DNA of 64,000 nt from Paralithodes platypus (taxonomy: Eukaryota > Arthropoda > Malacostraca > Decapoda > Lithodidae). Made by a program: the position numbers and the translations under genes. The stretch spans positions 48,066,802 through 48,130,801 of the forward strand of contig CM064509.1 of NCBI GenBank assembly GCA_032716605.1, in the 5' to 3' direction. The notes beneath the pieces are model-generated. The model was not told the DNA's origin. It saw only the letters and a list, made by a program, of their open reading frames with translations, and did not search any database. Positions 11,398 to 22,097 of the stretch are shown piece after piece (positions within the stretch are counted from its first letter, which is position 1; each line of letters starts with the position of its first letter).

Positions 11398-11883
11398 AAA
11401 GCAGAGGAGGGGCGTGGAGGTCTCGTGGGTGCCTAGAGACGGGCGGAGGTGGTGGGTGAGGAGGGACTCAGCTGTCACACGTGTCATGTCGTCTGTTGCA
11501 GTGAACAATATGGTAAAATCCTGGCTATTTATAGTATGATCTGAAGTTTCGCTGTGGTTTCGGATAGCAGAATATGATGGCTTTGACAAAGGGAAATTGA
11601 TACGGTAAGATCGACCCTTGTGTTCTGAGATCCTCGTTGAACGTTGGCGTTTGGTTTGATCAATATACGTAGCATTACAGCTACTACACTTGTACTTATA
11701 TACAACTGAGGATTGTAGAACACAAGGGATACGATCTTTAACTTTGAACAGCTGGGAGATTGTAATTTGAGGCTTGAATATTACCCTTAATGAAATATGA
11801 GGAAAAAACTCAGAGATCAGTCTTTGAAGACTGTGTTTTAGTGCGAAACTTTGCTTACCAAGAAAGGGGCAGGAAAAATACAA
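11398..11883 (-). pseudogene. PLE C-terminus with GIY-YIG endonuclease (left arm)
   Basis: A frame of about 160 codons from the last third of a PLE protein. It has 'VYKYKCSSCNATYIDQTKRQ' (CxxC followed by the nuclease core, with Asp replacing the Gly of YIG), then 'RISEHKGRS' and 'SAIRNHSETSDH', and ends 'STPLLCF'. The Cys pair and downstream Arg, Glu and His residues are typical of PLE GIY-YIG domains. The Gly-to-Asp change in the core suggests an inactive nuclease. The RT domain is absent. Confidence 0.8.
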
Positions 11884-11924
11884 AGGGGCCTTATTGACTG
11901 TAGTGATTTTTGGCGAGGGAGAAT

Positions 11925-12288
11925 CTCCCAGATGTTCAAAGTTAAAGATCGTATCCCTTGTGTTCTACAATCCTCAGTTGTATATAAGTACAAGTGGAGT
12001 AGCTGTAATGCTACGTATATTGGTCAAACCAAACGCCAACTTTCAACGAGGATCTAGGAACACAAGGGTCGATCTTACCGTACCAATTTCCCTTTGTCAA
12101 AGTCATCATATTCTGCTATCCGAAACCACAGCGAAACCTCAGATCATACTATAAATAGCCAGGATTTTACCATATTATTCACTGCAACAGACGACATGAC
12201 ACGTGTGACAGCTGAGTCCCTCCTCACCCACCACCTCAGCCCGTCTCTAGGCACCCACAAGACCTCCACGCCCCTCCTCTGCTTTTAG
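11925..12288 (+). pseudogene. PLE C-terminus with GIY-YIG endonuclease (right arm)
   Basis: Reverse-complement partner of the left arm. It keeps the canonical 'NATYIGQTKRQ' core but has Trp in place of the first Cys of CxxC, and a TAG at the Ser codon of 'RISEHKG' (near 12054). It therefore carries different lesions from its partner. It starts at 'MFKVKDRIPC', about 55 residues later than the left arm. Confidence 0.8.
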
Positions 12289-12630
12289 TGTCCTGTGCTG
12301 GTACGTGTAGGCATAATTATGTTTAAATAGATATATGTGCCCATTTGTACTCCTGTTTCCTTATTTTAGTCGACCCCGCCCCTTTCACTCCTTGACTTTT
12401 AAATTCGCCGCCCTCATCTATCTTTATTTTGCCTAACATTAATTATTATTGTTTACATTATTCTCACTCTTTTATTCCTTTTTCATTTATCAAATATCTC
12501 TACTTTTAATGTCTTAATGTAATGAACCTTAGCTATATTTTCGTTAATTTTATCTTTTGAATACATTTTCAATTTTAACATGTGATGATTTTATGATATT
12601 CACGATAGGTTTTATTCTTTCTCTTTTTTA

Positions 12631-12671
12631 GGCTTGATAATGACGCAAGATTAGTGTTGAAACGTTGCCAA
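12631..12671 (+). other. Hammerhead-like motif in PLE 3' end
   Basis: TGACGC, a 7-nt loop, GTGT, then TGAAACG gives a 4-bp stem (ACGC/GTGT) followed by GAAA. This echoes 10633-10661 but lacks a clear CTGANGA box. The mirrored copy lies at about 11018-11058 on the minus strand. It may be a degenerate ribozyme or only a conserved PLE end. Confidence 0.35.
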
Positions 12672-12754
12672 TAAACAAATATGTTCCTGTTCGCTTTGGT
12701 CTTCACATTCCTTATTCGTCTTCGATTCCCAGTAGGAGAATCAATTGCTTCCAT

Positions 12755-12797
<43 letters not shown>
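12755..12797. repeat. (TA)n microsatellite
   Basis: A pure TA run between the PLE palindrome and the Tc1/mariner MITE. The MITE's left TA target site is its last unit. Confidence 0.95.
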
Positions 12798-12800
<3 letters not shown>

Positions 12801-13258
12801 GGTGTCCCAGGAGGAAAAGGCATAACTTTGGGAAATGATAGCACAAGGTATTCTAAACATAAAATATTCTATAACAAAAAGTCCATAGTTCAACCATTAA
12901 AGAGATATTGAAGGTTTTATGTAGTGTCCTCCCCGCATCACTGTAATGGACTCTTCCATGTCAAATAGTTTCCAACTACTCCAAAGTGAGCTAATATGTC
13001 TATAATCATTTTGCAACTTACAAAATTATAATATCTTTAAAATAACATGGTAACATAATTGGAGAAAGATGGAGATGTGTTAGGCACTAGGACAGCTAGG
13101 CCACCCTTATGGGGAAATACTGAAGAAAATACCATTTTCAAATTGCAATATCTGTAAACTGGTCGAGATTTGGACTTTTTGTTATAGAACATTTTAGGCT
13201 TATAATATTTTGTTATATAATTTCCCAAAGTTATACCGTTTCCTCCTGGGACACCCTG
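12798..13258. mobile_element. Tc1/mariner-type MITE with long TIRs
   Basis: Both ends begin CAGGGTGTCCCAGGAGGAAA, and similarity continues inward for about 120 bp (ATAACTTTGGGAAAT, then TTCTATAACAAAAAGTCC). TA dinucleotides flank both sides (12796-12797, 13259-13260). TA duplication and CAGGGTGTCCC-type termini fit IS630/Tc1/mariner MITEs. The interior does not encode a transposase. Confidence 0.85.
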
Positions 13259-13260
13259 TA

Positions 13261-14732
13261 TATTGTTTTGCTCCTTCAAATAATATTTATCATATAAAGA
13301 CATCATATAGAAGAATACTATCTCGACCAAAACAATAGCCCCTTTCTTTAGGTTTCATCATGACAATCTTCTAAATCCCTCATAAGACACCAGATGGTCC
13401 GGGGTGGGAGGGGAGGGGAAGGCAAGAGAAAGGAAGGTAAAGGAAAGGAAGAAAAGAAAAGAGAAAGTAACATCGCGAAACAAGGCAAAGAAAGGGAAAG
13501 AAATGCAACAGTTTAATTAAAGGGAAATTCTTGGAAGAGAAGGGGTGTCAAGGGAAGATAAAGGAAGGGAATACGAAGTAAAATGAGAGAGAAAGGAAAA
13601 AGGGAGGGAATAGATTGAGATGGTTTAGGTTTAAAGGAATATTCAAGGAAGAAAGAGGGACGTGAAGGAAATGAAAGAAGGCTAAGAAGTCGTTGATAAA
13701 TGAAGCAAAGAGCACGGAAAGGGACAAGAGAGAATAATATAAGATGATTAGGGGTGAAAGTGAAAGGGATGAGAAAGAACGAGAAGACGAGAGGAAAATA
13801 AATTAATAGATAACAAAGAGAATGATAGAATGTGGAGAGAGACAAGCAAATTGCAGTTCTAGTAATCAAACAGATTGTTGTTGAAAGTTGGGAACAGAAG
13901 ATATGCGTAGTGGAATAGTTGTTATTTGTGGTGATTCTGTGTGTGAAAAGTCCATATTTCATTCCTACGCATAGCTACTAAAAGCTAGTAATAGCCACGG
14001 CAATTCCTGGTACATTCTGTTAGAATGCCATTATGGGCTACTCTGATACATCCTAGGTATTATCAACGATTAGTAGTGATAAGTAGTGATTCATAGGCCA
14101 AAAATGACTGTTGAAATTTATAATTTATAGCATTCGTAGCGGATGCATCGTAACTCGTAACAGATGCGTATCTCACTGCTAACTATTCGTAACTATTAGT
14201 ATCTATTCGTTTAGAACTTTAGATGTTGCTGAATGCGTGGCTATTTTTACCAAGAGTCACAACCATTTTTGGGGTTGGCTGATTCGTAGCAAGTCATGAA
14301 TGTGTGAGAGCGCCTTTGAATTTGAAATTATCATCCTGAAACATTATGAGCGTTGTTGCATTTATTCATATGTTATGGGAATTTAAGTAAGATATTGTGA
14401 GTGATTTTGCTGTGCGGAGTTTGAGGGTGTTGCCAGCATCACAACACTAACATAACATTAATTATTTCCCCAGACATGGAAGATTCTTTTGGATACACAA
14501 ATATTGTTTTAATGATTTTTAAGCAATCTGGTTCGATAGATAGAGAGCCATGTACTGTACATTTGCTCGACTGGTGGGCAAAGCAGTACAGACCGATAAT
14601 TTTTTTGAGGATGGATTCTCACATGTTAAAGCCTACTGAAATGTGCAACAAAAATCAAGCAACATAAATTATAACCATGTCATTACTACCACTACCTTCT
14701 GCTTCACTTCCTGTATCATGTTGTGCAAAGCC
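13261..14732. other. Non-coding; purine-rich tract
   Basis: From 13390 to 13870 the plus strand is GGAAAG-rich simple sequence. The long minus-strand frame across it is Phe/Leu/Pro/Ser-rich low-complexity and not a gene. From 13960 to 14440 there are short GTAAC/TTCGTA repeats (for example around 14150-14210). No gene is seen up to the Harbinger-type MITE. Confidence 0.45.
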
Positions 14733-14735
14733 TTA

Positions 14736-15578
14736 AGGATACTTCACACATTAGTGAAAACTGTTGTGAGGGAGCACGATGGTGAAATTCGTTGCGGATC
14801 ACAGGGTGAGTAAAAAAAAATGCACACTTTCCTATTTAAATTAAAATGTGTAATATCCCGGTAAATATGAGATATTTCCAAAACCGTTACATAGTAAAGT
14901 ATATTTATTATTACTAGGTATATTCATTCTGAAATTTATGAAAAATAGTTTTGAAACACCCTGAATATAACCAAGTATTATGTCCTACTACATGAGTTAT
15001 TATTATATAATAGTTATGTTTTCACACTCATTGGATAGTTTGATACTGTGATATTTATATATAATACGTAATTTATATAGTAACATTGACATTGTTTTCA
15101 TGTTTATTTTATTGTGGTTATTTTATAATATATATATATATATATTGTTTATTTATGTATTCCTATATTTCATATGTTTTCAAGAAGTCTCTATTTTCCT
15201 GCTTTAGTTATATTTCCATATCTGTATCTATTTATTTAATTGTTTTGTATATACATATAACTTATTGTGCATGCAATGACATCACGATTCATAGCGATGG
15301 CAATGTGATTGCATTGAAACATAGAAGACGGTAATGCGAATGCAATGCGACGTCGCGTGTTCCAATTGCAACGAGAGATTTTATGACCAACGGACGTCGT
15401 GCTCAAATTTTGCGGGATTTGACATTTTCTGGCCGGCAGATGACATGCATGGATTACGCTTCAATGCCGCTATCCTCGCACAAGACACCCCTGCGAGTGC
15501 CACGATTGCCTAGATGATTTCGCAACGTTTGCTTAATTGTGCCCTCGCACAATTTTTTGGTGTATGTGTGAAGTACCT
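14736..15578. mobile_element. PIF/Harbinger-type non-autonomous element
   Basis: The left end reads AGGATACTTCACACAT and the reverse complement of the right end AGGTACTTCACACAT. Both flanks carry TTA (14733-14735, 15579-15581), the 3-bp target duplication typical of PIF/Harbinger. The interior has (TA)n at 15128-15145 and no transposase. Confidence 0.7.
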
Positions 15579-16081
15579 TTAACCCATTAAGCGCGAGATA
15601 TTGGTAGTGCACACGCTATAGCCAAGCGACGATATTAAGCTTTATTCCCGCCTAAAATCTTCATTTTACAATAAACATCGTTATTACTTATTCGTATGCG
15701 CCTATCTTACGTTTAATAAGAAGATATTAACATGTAACAGCCATAAAACTACTAGGAATAGTATTTGGGGGGTGAAAAAGATTTTTTTTTGCCGATTCTT
15801 CCAGTCATGAAGTGTGAGGCGAACGAGACGCATACCCTCTCTCTCCGAAGCCTAAAGTCAGACTGAAGCCTCTCTCTCAATCTCCCTCTCTCCCCATGCC
15901 CTAGATATGCGCAGGACAATACCTTGGACCCGGGTTGGATATATTTGCGCGGTAAATAAACCGATAAACAAGGGAATTAGAGGAAAAATAGGTGATAATT
16001 GAAGGGGGAGGAAAAATGGGAGAAGGAGGGGTTTTTTACATATGTGGAGGAGTGATAGGAGGTATGGAGGGGAATTATCTC
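15579..16081. other. Non-coding; possible lone piggyBac-type end
   Basis: TTAACCCATTAAGCGCGAG at 15579 resembles a piggyBac-type terminus but I find no matching partner. The rest is AT-rich with CT-rich patches (15835-15895) and no coding potential. Confidence 0.35.
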
Positions 16082-16569
16082 ACAACCCTCCAGCCTCGGC
16101 TATGTATTCTATAAATATTCCCCGAAACCCGGGGGATTTGGCCGAAAAAACGTCTCGCCTAGGCTACCGTATCTTTGTTATTTTGACTGCTTCCGAATTT
16201 CCACGCATTCCCAAGCGTAGATGTGTTTCGTACCTGTAGAATGGCGTTGAGTAGAGCTCTCTAAGTCAACTGGTTCAGTTGTGATGACACTTTCCGTGGA
16301 GAGAACTTTGTGGTGATGTCAGCCATATTAGCCACTTTTCACTACTGAAATGACAACATACAGCCACACAAGAACAAATTACGCCTCTCCTTCTTGTGTT
16401 CGGAGGTGCGCGGCGTCGGGCCAACCGGCTGTATTTATATGCGTCGGATGGACGCCTTTCAAAACAAGCTTACAGGCTTTCAAGCTGCCGGAGCCTCAGA
16501 GCCCTTTCGGGGTCCGCGGGCTGCGTTTGTTATGGGTGCATCAGAGCCCAACCGGGTCTGAGGGGTTAA
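16082..16569. mobile_element. piggyBac-type MITE related to the 39-kb element
   Basis: The right end (reverse complement) reads TTAACCCCTCAGACCCGG with TTAA at 16566-16569. The left end ACAACCCTCCAGCCTCGG looks like a mutated TTAACCCTCC terminus. The interior shares blocks with the left end of the 39068-42901 element: 'GATTTGGCCGAA' versus 'GATCTGGCCGAA', and GTAGAATGGCGTTGAGTAGA followed by GCTCTCTAAGTCAACTGGTT versus near-identical sequence at 39226-39264. Non-coding. Confidence 0.6.
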
Positions 16570-17404
16570 TCACATATTCCTTTGTTTTAAGTGCTACTGG
16601 ACCCTTTTAAAAGGCTTTTTTTAGGCCTTGGATCTAAAGAGGTTCGTCGCCTTTCACCACCAAAACCTCTTAAGAGTCTTCTAGCCGTTCTCGGGTTAAG
16701 GGGAGGTATTTACTTTATTCCCTAGACCTCCATCAAGCTTAAAATTATACCCCCTTGAGTCCCTTTCAAGATAAATTTGTACATTTTTCGGTAGAAAAAT
16801 TTCCCGGCCGAAGGCCGGTTCCTCTTAAATTACAGGCTCGCTATCGCTCGCCACGATAAATTCAACACCTGAATGGCGCGAAAGGTCTTAATATGGGGTG
16901 AAAGTTCTTAAAATTGCTAAACTAATGGGGCGAACGTTTTTTAATATCAAAAGCAATGGGGCTAAACATGAGGGAGAAAGGGGTCAAGAAAAAAATCCCT
17001 CAAGTGGAGATCTCCCCTTAAGGCAGATCCAACTAACCTTCATCACCTAAGGAAGTATATTTATTCACACTTTTGCCTAACTTCCAAGTTTCCTATTGGA
17101 AAGTCGGGTGCATGGACTACCAATTTTAGTGACTTTCCAATTCATAAACCCATTGGTAAGGTGGATTTTGAATGGCATTTATTTCTAAACTTTTGCAGAC
17201 TTGAGGAACCTTCGGACGATTAAGAAATTAACTTGAATTATTTGAAAATTATCGTGGTATGTGAAGAGGAGTGGAGAACTGCGAAGAAATGAGACGAGAT
17301 ACAAATTAATTACAGGGATAGAAATGAAGAAAGATTATCTGTAAGCTATCTATAAAAGCAGATCAAATGTTTGAACTGAAGGAAATGGTTAAACTTGATG
17401 GAAC
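16570..17404. other. Non-coding; contains a dispersed repeat
   Basis: Part of it (about 16765-16905: 'TGTACATTTTTCGGTAGAAA' and 'GGCTCGCTATCGCTCGCC') recurs in diverged form at about 49205-49370. I see no gene. A (TTA)n tract follows at 17421-17470. Confidence 0.4.
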
Positions 17405-17420
17405 AATATTACTATTATTT

Positions 17421-17424
17421 ATAC

Positions 17425-17470
<46 letters not shown>
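17421..17470. repeat. (ATT)n microsatellite
   Basis: About 16 uninterrupted TTA units, shortly before the split LINE-A copy. Confidence 0.95.
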
Positions 17471-17695
17471 GTGGGAGTTAAACACAGGGGAAAGCTATAT
17501 GAATGGAATATTCCGGGGTGCAACCAAACAGGAGGCTGTATTTCGTGTTGCAAAGCACGATGCGAGTGAGCATGTGTTGTTGTTGTTGTTGTTTTTGCTA
17601 TGTGTATGAAGGAGTTACGAAACAAAGCTGCCTGCAAAATTGTACCCCAATCCTAAGTTCAATGATTGATAGAGAGCCAAATGTATGGTAAACTG

Positions 17696-19142
17696 GTAAA
17701 TGTATGGTAAATGTATGGTAAAAAAAGGTGCCTCTTCAGATCCATCAAACTACAGACCAATAGCTATAACTTCCACTCTTGGTAAAGTCTTTGAAATTAT
17801 ATTAAATAATCACATAATTAATCATCTTGAGAATAATAAATTAATCAGTGATAGGCAATATGGTTTTAGACGATGTCGATCAACTGCAGACATGCTTTGC
17901 CTTCTGACGCATCAAATCAACCAAGCTACAGACCAACATGGTGAAACACATACAATAGCACTGGATATATCAAAGGCATTTGATAGAGTCTGGCATCAAT
18001 CCTTATTGTCGAAGATGTCACACTACGGCCTTGCATCATTAGTTCCACTAATTTCTTCTTATCTTCATAACAGAAAAATATGTGTAATGGTAGATGGCCT
18101 TTATTCTCAATTTCACTCAATAAATGCTGGTGTTCCCAAGGGATCAGTTTTGGCCCCAACTCTGTTCCTCATTCATATCAATTATCTCATATCTACCACT
18201 CATATTCCAATACATTCCTACGCAGATGACTCAACACTCCACAGTTCCTTCACATTTACCAATTCTTTCACCCAACCCGATCTTATAAATTCAAAAATAA
18301 ACACTGCAATTTCTCTGAACCAGGACCTTTCTAGAATTAATGAATGGGGACGAAAGAATCTAGTTTCCTTTAATGCACAGAAAACCAAGTATATTCAATT
18401 TTCTAACCGACAGAATCTCACTGACTCCCATATATTTTTTAATGATGTAAATATTCCCACTTCCCCTAGTATTGACATTCTCGGTGTAACATTAACTACT
18501 AACTTGAGCTGGACACATTATGTTAGAGGCATTGCTAAGAATGCCTCTAAAAAACTGAGACTCCTGTACAGAGTTCGAGAATTCTTCACTGACGAGCAGT
18601 TGGCCGTAATATATAAAAGTCATGTGCGTTCTCAGATGGATTACTGTTCACCTCTTTGGGGTGGAAGTGGAGTGGTTGCATTGAGGCAGTTGGACAAAAC
18701 TCAAAATAAAGCTATTAGATTAATCAATAACCCTGCAATCACACAGGACCTTCCTACATTATCCATACGAAGAAACGTTGCATCCCTTGCATTATTCTAC
18801 AGATATTTTCACAGCAATTGTTCCGAGGAACTTGCTTCAATTGTGCCGCCTCTCCACATCTTTCCCCGTAGCTGAGAGCGCCCATGAATTTACACTTTCT
18901 CCTCCACAATGCAGAACTTCTGCTTATCAGAATTAATTTATCCCCAGAGCTACTACTCTTTGGAATTCACTTCCCTCGAATTACTTTCCACAAACTTACA
19001 AACTACAAATGTTTAAATCCAGTTGTTACAAACATTTTATGAATGGAGGATGCCTTTAGGCACATGGACCTTTTTGTTTTATCTGTGTTTTTCCTTCCTC
19101 CGTTCATTGTCTCAAAAAAAAAAAAAAAAAAAAAAAAAAAAT
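17696..19142 (+). mobile_element. LINE-B, 5'-truncated with poly(A) tail
   Basis: It starts inside RT and ends in about 28 A (19113-19140). At its 5' junction the 11-mer ATGTATGGTAA is present three times (17681, 17700, 17711), perhaps from the insertion event. The same 3' end occurs in reverse at 32262-32565. Confidence 0.85.
17725..19059 (+). pseudogene. LINE-B reverse transcriptase, 5'-truncated
   Basis: A nearly continuous frame begins at RT block 'SDPSNYRPIAITSTLGKVFE' and passes through 'ALDISKAFDRVWH', 'NAGVPKGSVLAPTLF' and the active site 'IHSYADDSTLH'. It continues into the thumb/C-terminal region 'LGVTLTTNLSW' and 'SQMDYCSPLWGG'. A frameshift near 18870 moves the last 60 codons ('TTLWNSLPSN', ending '..HFMNGGCL') to another frame, with a stop at 19057-19059. 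The polymerase residues are intact, but endonuclease and N-terminus are missing. It is related to LINE-A at perhaps half of positions, by eye. Confidence 0.85.
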
Positions 19143-19838
19143 GTGTCAAAATGCCTGGACATATGGAGCTTGACGCAGTTTAAGTCATAGAAAAAGTGAA
19201 AGATAGATTGCAGAACAGATTTCCAGAGCTTACTTGTTGAGTAAAAGAAAGTCTGAGAAAATCGGTTCACTCTTGGGTTGTACTGAATAGGGGTGGGAAT
19301 ATGTTGAAGGGCGCCCCCCACTCTCCATAAGGGAGTACATATATACTGAGAAGGCTCTGAAGAACACTGATTATTGCAATAACAGTAAAAAAGTGAGAGA
19401 TATGCAACATTGCGGCGTAAAGAGAGAGATTGTAGGGAATTCGTAAGAGGAAGTGAGTTGATGAAACAAAATATTTTGTACTCTACCCTTTCAAGAAGTG
19501 CGGTATGGGTGGAACCTCCCCACACATGAGAACAATACTCAATACATTGGCGCACTGTGCCACTGTAAAGAGCAATAAACTGTGCGGGGGCAAAAAACCC
19601 ACAGAGAAGGTTGAGCACATCTAACTTCTGGGAAGCTGTTTTAGCAAGAGTGGTAATAAGATCCTTCCAAGAAAGCTCAGAAGAAAAAGAAACACCAGAA
19701 ATATTGAGATATGACGAAGGGTTGCTGTATTGAAGAAGAATAAGGGATAATCTTGTGGAATATTGTGATGGGAACATACTGTAGATGGATACATTGGGCT
19801 TTGGAAGCAATGAATTTAACAAGATTATCCCTGCCCCA
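19143..19838 (-). pseudogene. LINE-A copy 1 ORF2 C-terminal part
   Basis: The frame corresponds to the last 230 codons of LINE-A ORF2: 'LNISGVSFSSELSWKD', 'RQCIEYCSHVWGGSTHTALL', 'SLQSLSLRRNVAYLSLFY', 'TFFYSTSKLWKSV'. It is cut at its 3' end by the LINE-B poly(A), so its last codons read into poly-Phe. It diverges from copies A2 and A3 more than they do from each other, so it is older. Confidence 0.8.
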
Positions 19839-19953
19839 TTTTGAAATAGTTGATGAATGAGAATATAGGCGTGTTTAACCCACTCAGCACCAGCTAATTA
19901 ATAATGAAAGTACGCTGTGAGACCAGCCGATTTGGTCAATTTTTTTTATTTTC

Positions 19954-20918
19954 TTAACCCTGGAGAGGTAATTCTCAAAAACTTAATTTTCATGGTGTGG
20001 TCGTTGTGAATATGCACGTCGGTTTTGACCTCAAATATCTCCCAAAGCAAAATACTTAGAGACTTAATGAAAATTGCTAACAATAATATAAGGATCCCTT
20101 AATATTGTGTCAGTAAATGATAGATATTGAACGGTAATTAGTAATTTTAAATAATTTAATAAAAAAATAAGTAGATGATTTAAGTTAGTCTTGCTTAAAA
20201 AAATAAATAAAATACTAAATTCGTCCTGAGGGTGCTGGGACTCTGAGGTTGTGGATGGCAATGGTGGGGCTGATTGGTGTATAAAGGATGACCCTGTAGT
20301 CCCCATACGTTGAGAGAAGTGCGAAGTTGCAAAAAGGGTTAACATTTTGACCCTCTAAAAAATTTGCCCCATTTTCAAAAAATCATTTAGATACCTAAAT
20401 ATAATTGAAATCAAACCAAAATCAACATAGTGCTTCCTACATGCTCCTATTATTATATCAAAGTGTACTAATCGAGATCTGAGTAACATAGATACTACAA
20501 TAAAATATTATATGGAGTTAACTGAAATCATGTCATGAAAAATTCCTTACCCAAAGTATGGCAACATCAGACACACTTACCTGCGTGAGCTTGTTCCCTC
20601 ACCATCTGGCTAAGATGCCTATCACTTCCAGATCAATATCTCTAGTAACAATATCACTAATGTACATTTTTCGATTTAAGTAAATGTCACTAACGAGGTT
20701 GGGATGTTGCAAATTTGCAACGGATATATCCTGTTTGAGCAGGTTCTTATGTTGCTGGGCGAGCAGCACCTCCACATCCGACTGAGGCGCACAGCACACT
20801 GACTGCCTGCAGGCCGATAACTGAGAAAATGGCCATGTGGGGTGTGCAAACTCCAAAAAACTTGTTTTGCGCACCACGCCGGTGCAAATAGGCAACGGCA
20901 TTTCCTGTCCAGGGTTAA
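19954..20918. mobile_element. piggyBac-like MITE nested in the outer element
   Basis: The left end TTAACCCTGGAGAGGTAAT and the reverse complement of the right end TTAACCCTGGACAGGAAAT match at 17 of 19 positions, with TTAA at 19954-19957 and 20915-20918. It is non-coding and about 965 bp. Its terminus differs from all other piggyBac-type ends in the window. Confidence 0.7.
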
Positions 20919-21340
20919 ATAGCTGAAATAGGTGAGAAATGATGAAAAGCACAAAAAAAACAACACTCACCTCGGTCATTTGGGGGTGCTATGGGGTGAC
21001 AGTTTCAACAATCAGCTGATGCAGCTAATGTCATTGTAAGTGAAGTTACAGTGTGATAAGTGCATAGATTCAAGCTTTATAAGTGCCGAGGGAGTAGCAA
21101 GTCCCGCGGTTACCATGGCGACTGGCGGACTGGCGGCCATCTTGGTCATGGACTCACGCATGTACGCACAAAGCCAGCTGACAGACATCCCACTCCCCCA
21201 TAACTTTCCCTTGCATTCAATGCCTCCCTCATGCACTGTTTATTGATTTTATACTTTACCGTATGTTTTATAGTTAGAATATGAGTGTTACACATTGTTT
21301 TAGGCACTGTTGACTTAGAAATATGGGTTTTGACGTATTT

Positions 21341-21610
21341 TTAGCGGGGAGACAGGGGAAATGGTGGTGAAGGCAGGGGTGTGGGCACTGGGGGAGTGGG
21401 GGAGGACCAGTGTACACATCGCCTAGCTGGTTGTGTATATAGCAACATGAAAAAACTCTCTCGTCTCTTCTTACCCCTACCATGACCTGGCGGAATTTGG
21501 AGGAGTGCCATGGTGTCTGGGTCATCCTCCTCCTCCTCTTCCCCACTTGGTGGGGAGTCAACTATTTCATGGGGAGCATTAGGGGAGCGATAAATATAGC
21601 GAGGCGACAA
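21341..21610 (-). pseudogene. Possible piggyBac transposase N-terminal remnant
   Basis: The minus-strand frame reads 'LSPRYIYRSPNAPHEIVDSP' and then a run of Glu/Asp ('GEEEEEDDPD'). An acidic, Ser/Pro-rich N-terminus is usual for piggyBac transposases, and the position inside TTAA-bounded ends fits. No catalytic domain follows, so identity rests on composition and context. Confidence 0.35.
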
Positions 21611-21748
21611 GATACGTCCGAAACTCACGAAGTACACAAGACAACTGGCCGGGTGGGAGGCAGCCCAGTCCTCCCACTCCCTCCCTCCTCCCGCGCTCTC
21701 CCTCCCCACTCCCCACCGCGGCGGGACTTGGGTATCGCAAATTCATAA

Positions 21749-22018
21749 GTATTGCCTCTGTTGGGCAACATCATAAGGTATATCCCTTATAAATTTGAAC
21801 CCTCTAGCTACCATAGGACAAGAATAAATAAGCTCGAAAGTGGCGGTGAGATAAGTGGGTAAACTGGCTTTCCCCATCCGCCCGTACTAACCCGCGCGGC
21901 TGGACTAGGGGGTTGCCGAGTACCGGCACTGTTCGGCTACATCGTAAGGTATATCCCATACCATTCTTAAGCCTCTAGCTACCATAGGACAAGAGTGTAT
22001 AACGTCAAAATTGCTGAC
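21749..22018. repeat. Two diverged 90-bp direct repeats
   Basis: The block CATAAGGTATATCCC..CTCTAGCTACCATAGGACAAGA at about 21770-21830 recurs at about 21942-21998, 170 bp apart, close to the right end of the outer piggyBac-like element. They may be subterminal transposase-binding repeats. Confidence 0.6.
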
Positions 22019-22097
22019 GCAGGTGCTGCGGCGCTGGGGTTTAGCATTACATACATTGCCAATGCATCACATGCGTCGCTGGAGTCCTGTGGGTTAA

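Larger units (their letters stand above)
10976..12712. mobile_element. Head-to-head PLE palindrome
   Basis: Two 3' ends of the same PLE lie in opposite orientation. The left arm (about 10976-11760) is minus strand and the right arm (about 11925-12712) plus strand, with about 165 bp between. Each arm contains a GIY-YIG coding end, the stop after 'STPLLCF', and the same 420-bp 3' UTR ending in GAAACGTTGCCAATAAAC. The arms differ by scattered substitutions. Inverted partner copies are a known feature of Penelope-like elements. Confidence 0.85.
17578..19850 (-). mobile_element. LINE-A copy 1, split by LINE-B
   Basis: Minus-strand LINE-A in two pieces. 17578-17695 matches the LINE-A 3' UTR ('GCTATGTGTATGAAGGAG', '..CTGCCTGCAAAATTGTACCCC') seen intact at 23955-24040. 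19143-19850 carries the end of ORF2. The 1.45 kb between is LINE-B on the plus strand with its own poly(A). LINE-A therefore predates LINE-B here. The 5' part beyond 19850 is absent. Confidence 0.75.
19875..22097. mobile_element. piggyBac-like element, outer
   Basis: TTAACCCACTCAGCACCAGC at 19875 pairs with the reverse complement of the right end, TTAACCCACAGGACTCCAGC (TTAA at 22094-22097); they share the outer nine bases and the CxCCAGC block. The interior holds a second TTAA element (19954-20918), a minus-strand remnant that looks like a piggyBac transposase N-terminus (21341-21610), and two diverged subterminal repeats. The catalytic domain is absent. Confidence 0.55.

Noticed and set aside
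13513..13962. 149-codon minus-strand frame
   Set aside because: Phe/Leu/Ser/Pro low-complexity product of a GGAAAG-rich tract, with no motif.
20339..20342. TTAA at 20339 as right end of an element starting at 19875
   Set aside because: The terminal sequences do not match beyond TTAACCC, whereas 19875 pairs better with 22094 and 19954 with 20915.
21100..21145. Promoter-like GCGGCCATCTTGG (YY1-type) motif
   Set aside because: A single short motif inside a probable piggyBac-like element, with no adjoining gene.
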